DNA from: Deltaproteobacteria bacterium
Lineage (GTDB): Bacteria > Desulfobacterota > DSM-4660 > Desulfatiglandales > Desulfatiglandaceae
DNA length: 6,129 nt
Reading direction: 5' to 3'
Assembly: GCA_003646995.1 (NCBI GenBank)
Contig: QMLZ01000185.1
Span: 1 to 6,129 of the forward strand
A program made the translations under genes and the position numbers. This document shows, piece by piece, positions 6,124 through 6,129 of this stretch; positions within the stretch are counted from its first letter, which is position 1, and the number at the start of each line of letters is the position of its first letter. Below the pieces are notes generated by a model. That model searched no databases and was not told the DNA's origin. It saw only the letters and a list, made by a program, of their open reading frames with translations.

Positions 6124-6129
6124 GGATAA

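Noticed and set aside
5908..6129. 73-residue plus-strand open frame with an Arg/Glu/Ser-rich end
   Set aside because: Its second half is simply the palindromic repeat read as protein, and the first half is AT-rich leader. No ribosome site or motif is seen.
1..6129. CRISPR array, tRNA, rRNA, integrase or transposase gene
   Set aside because: No regularly spaced repeats, tRNA-like cloverleaf, rRNA segment or recombinase motif was found on either strand by eye.

Overview
This window carries six protein genes, all on the minus strand, and reads as two metabolic gene groups of an anaerobic bacterium. An oxygen-sensitive Fe-S/flavin dehydratase of the 4-hydroxybutyryl-CoA dehydratase family, a TRAP transporter, a split altronate-dehydratase-type enzyme and an SCP-x-type thiolase together fit a Desulfobacterota or syntrophic/clostridial anaerobe best. 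This is inferred from gene content and strong GGAGG-type ribosome sites; no taxonomic marker is present.

Transcription runs from high to low coordinates. The first group (about 5856 to 2457) is dctQ (TRAP small permease), dctM (TRAP large permease), a small SAF-domain subunit and a large UxaA-type subunit. The gaps are 9, 27 and 4 nt, so it is almost certainly one operon. It would import an organic acid and remove water (or possibly sulfite, as in sulfolactate lyase) from a 2-hydroxyacid. No periplasmic binding protein (dctP) is present. Instead a ribosome site plus the micro-ORF MKKL-stop sits where dctP would be expected.

After a 286-nt AT-rich gap with two adjoining short palindromes, the second group (2170 to 1) encodes an AbfD-type 4-hydroxyacyl-CoA dehydratase with all four Fe-S ligands, a 106-residue four-cysteine protein of unknown function coupled to it by a TGATG overlap, and the first 98 codons of a thiolase cut off by the window edge just after its nucleophilic cysteine. 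The dehydratase would make a 2-enoyl-CoA and the thiolase would act further along a beta-oxidation-like route; the true substrate is not evident.

At the high-coordinate end (5997-6123) is a GC-rich, roughly 127-nt nested imperfect palindrome that codes for nothing convincing. It looks like a dispersed repeat or MITE-like element beside the transporter operon.
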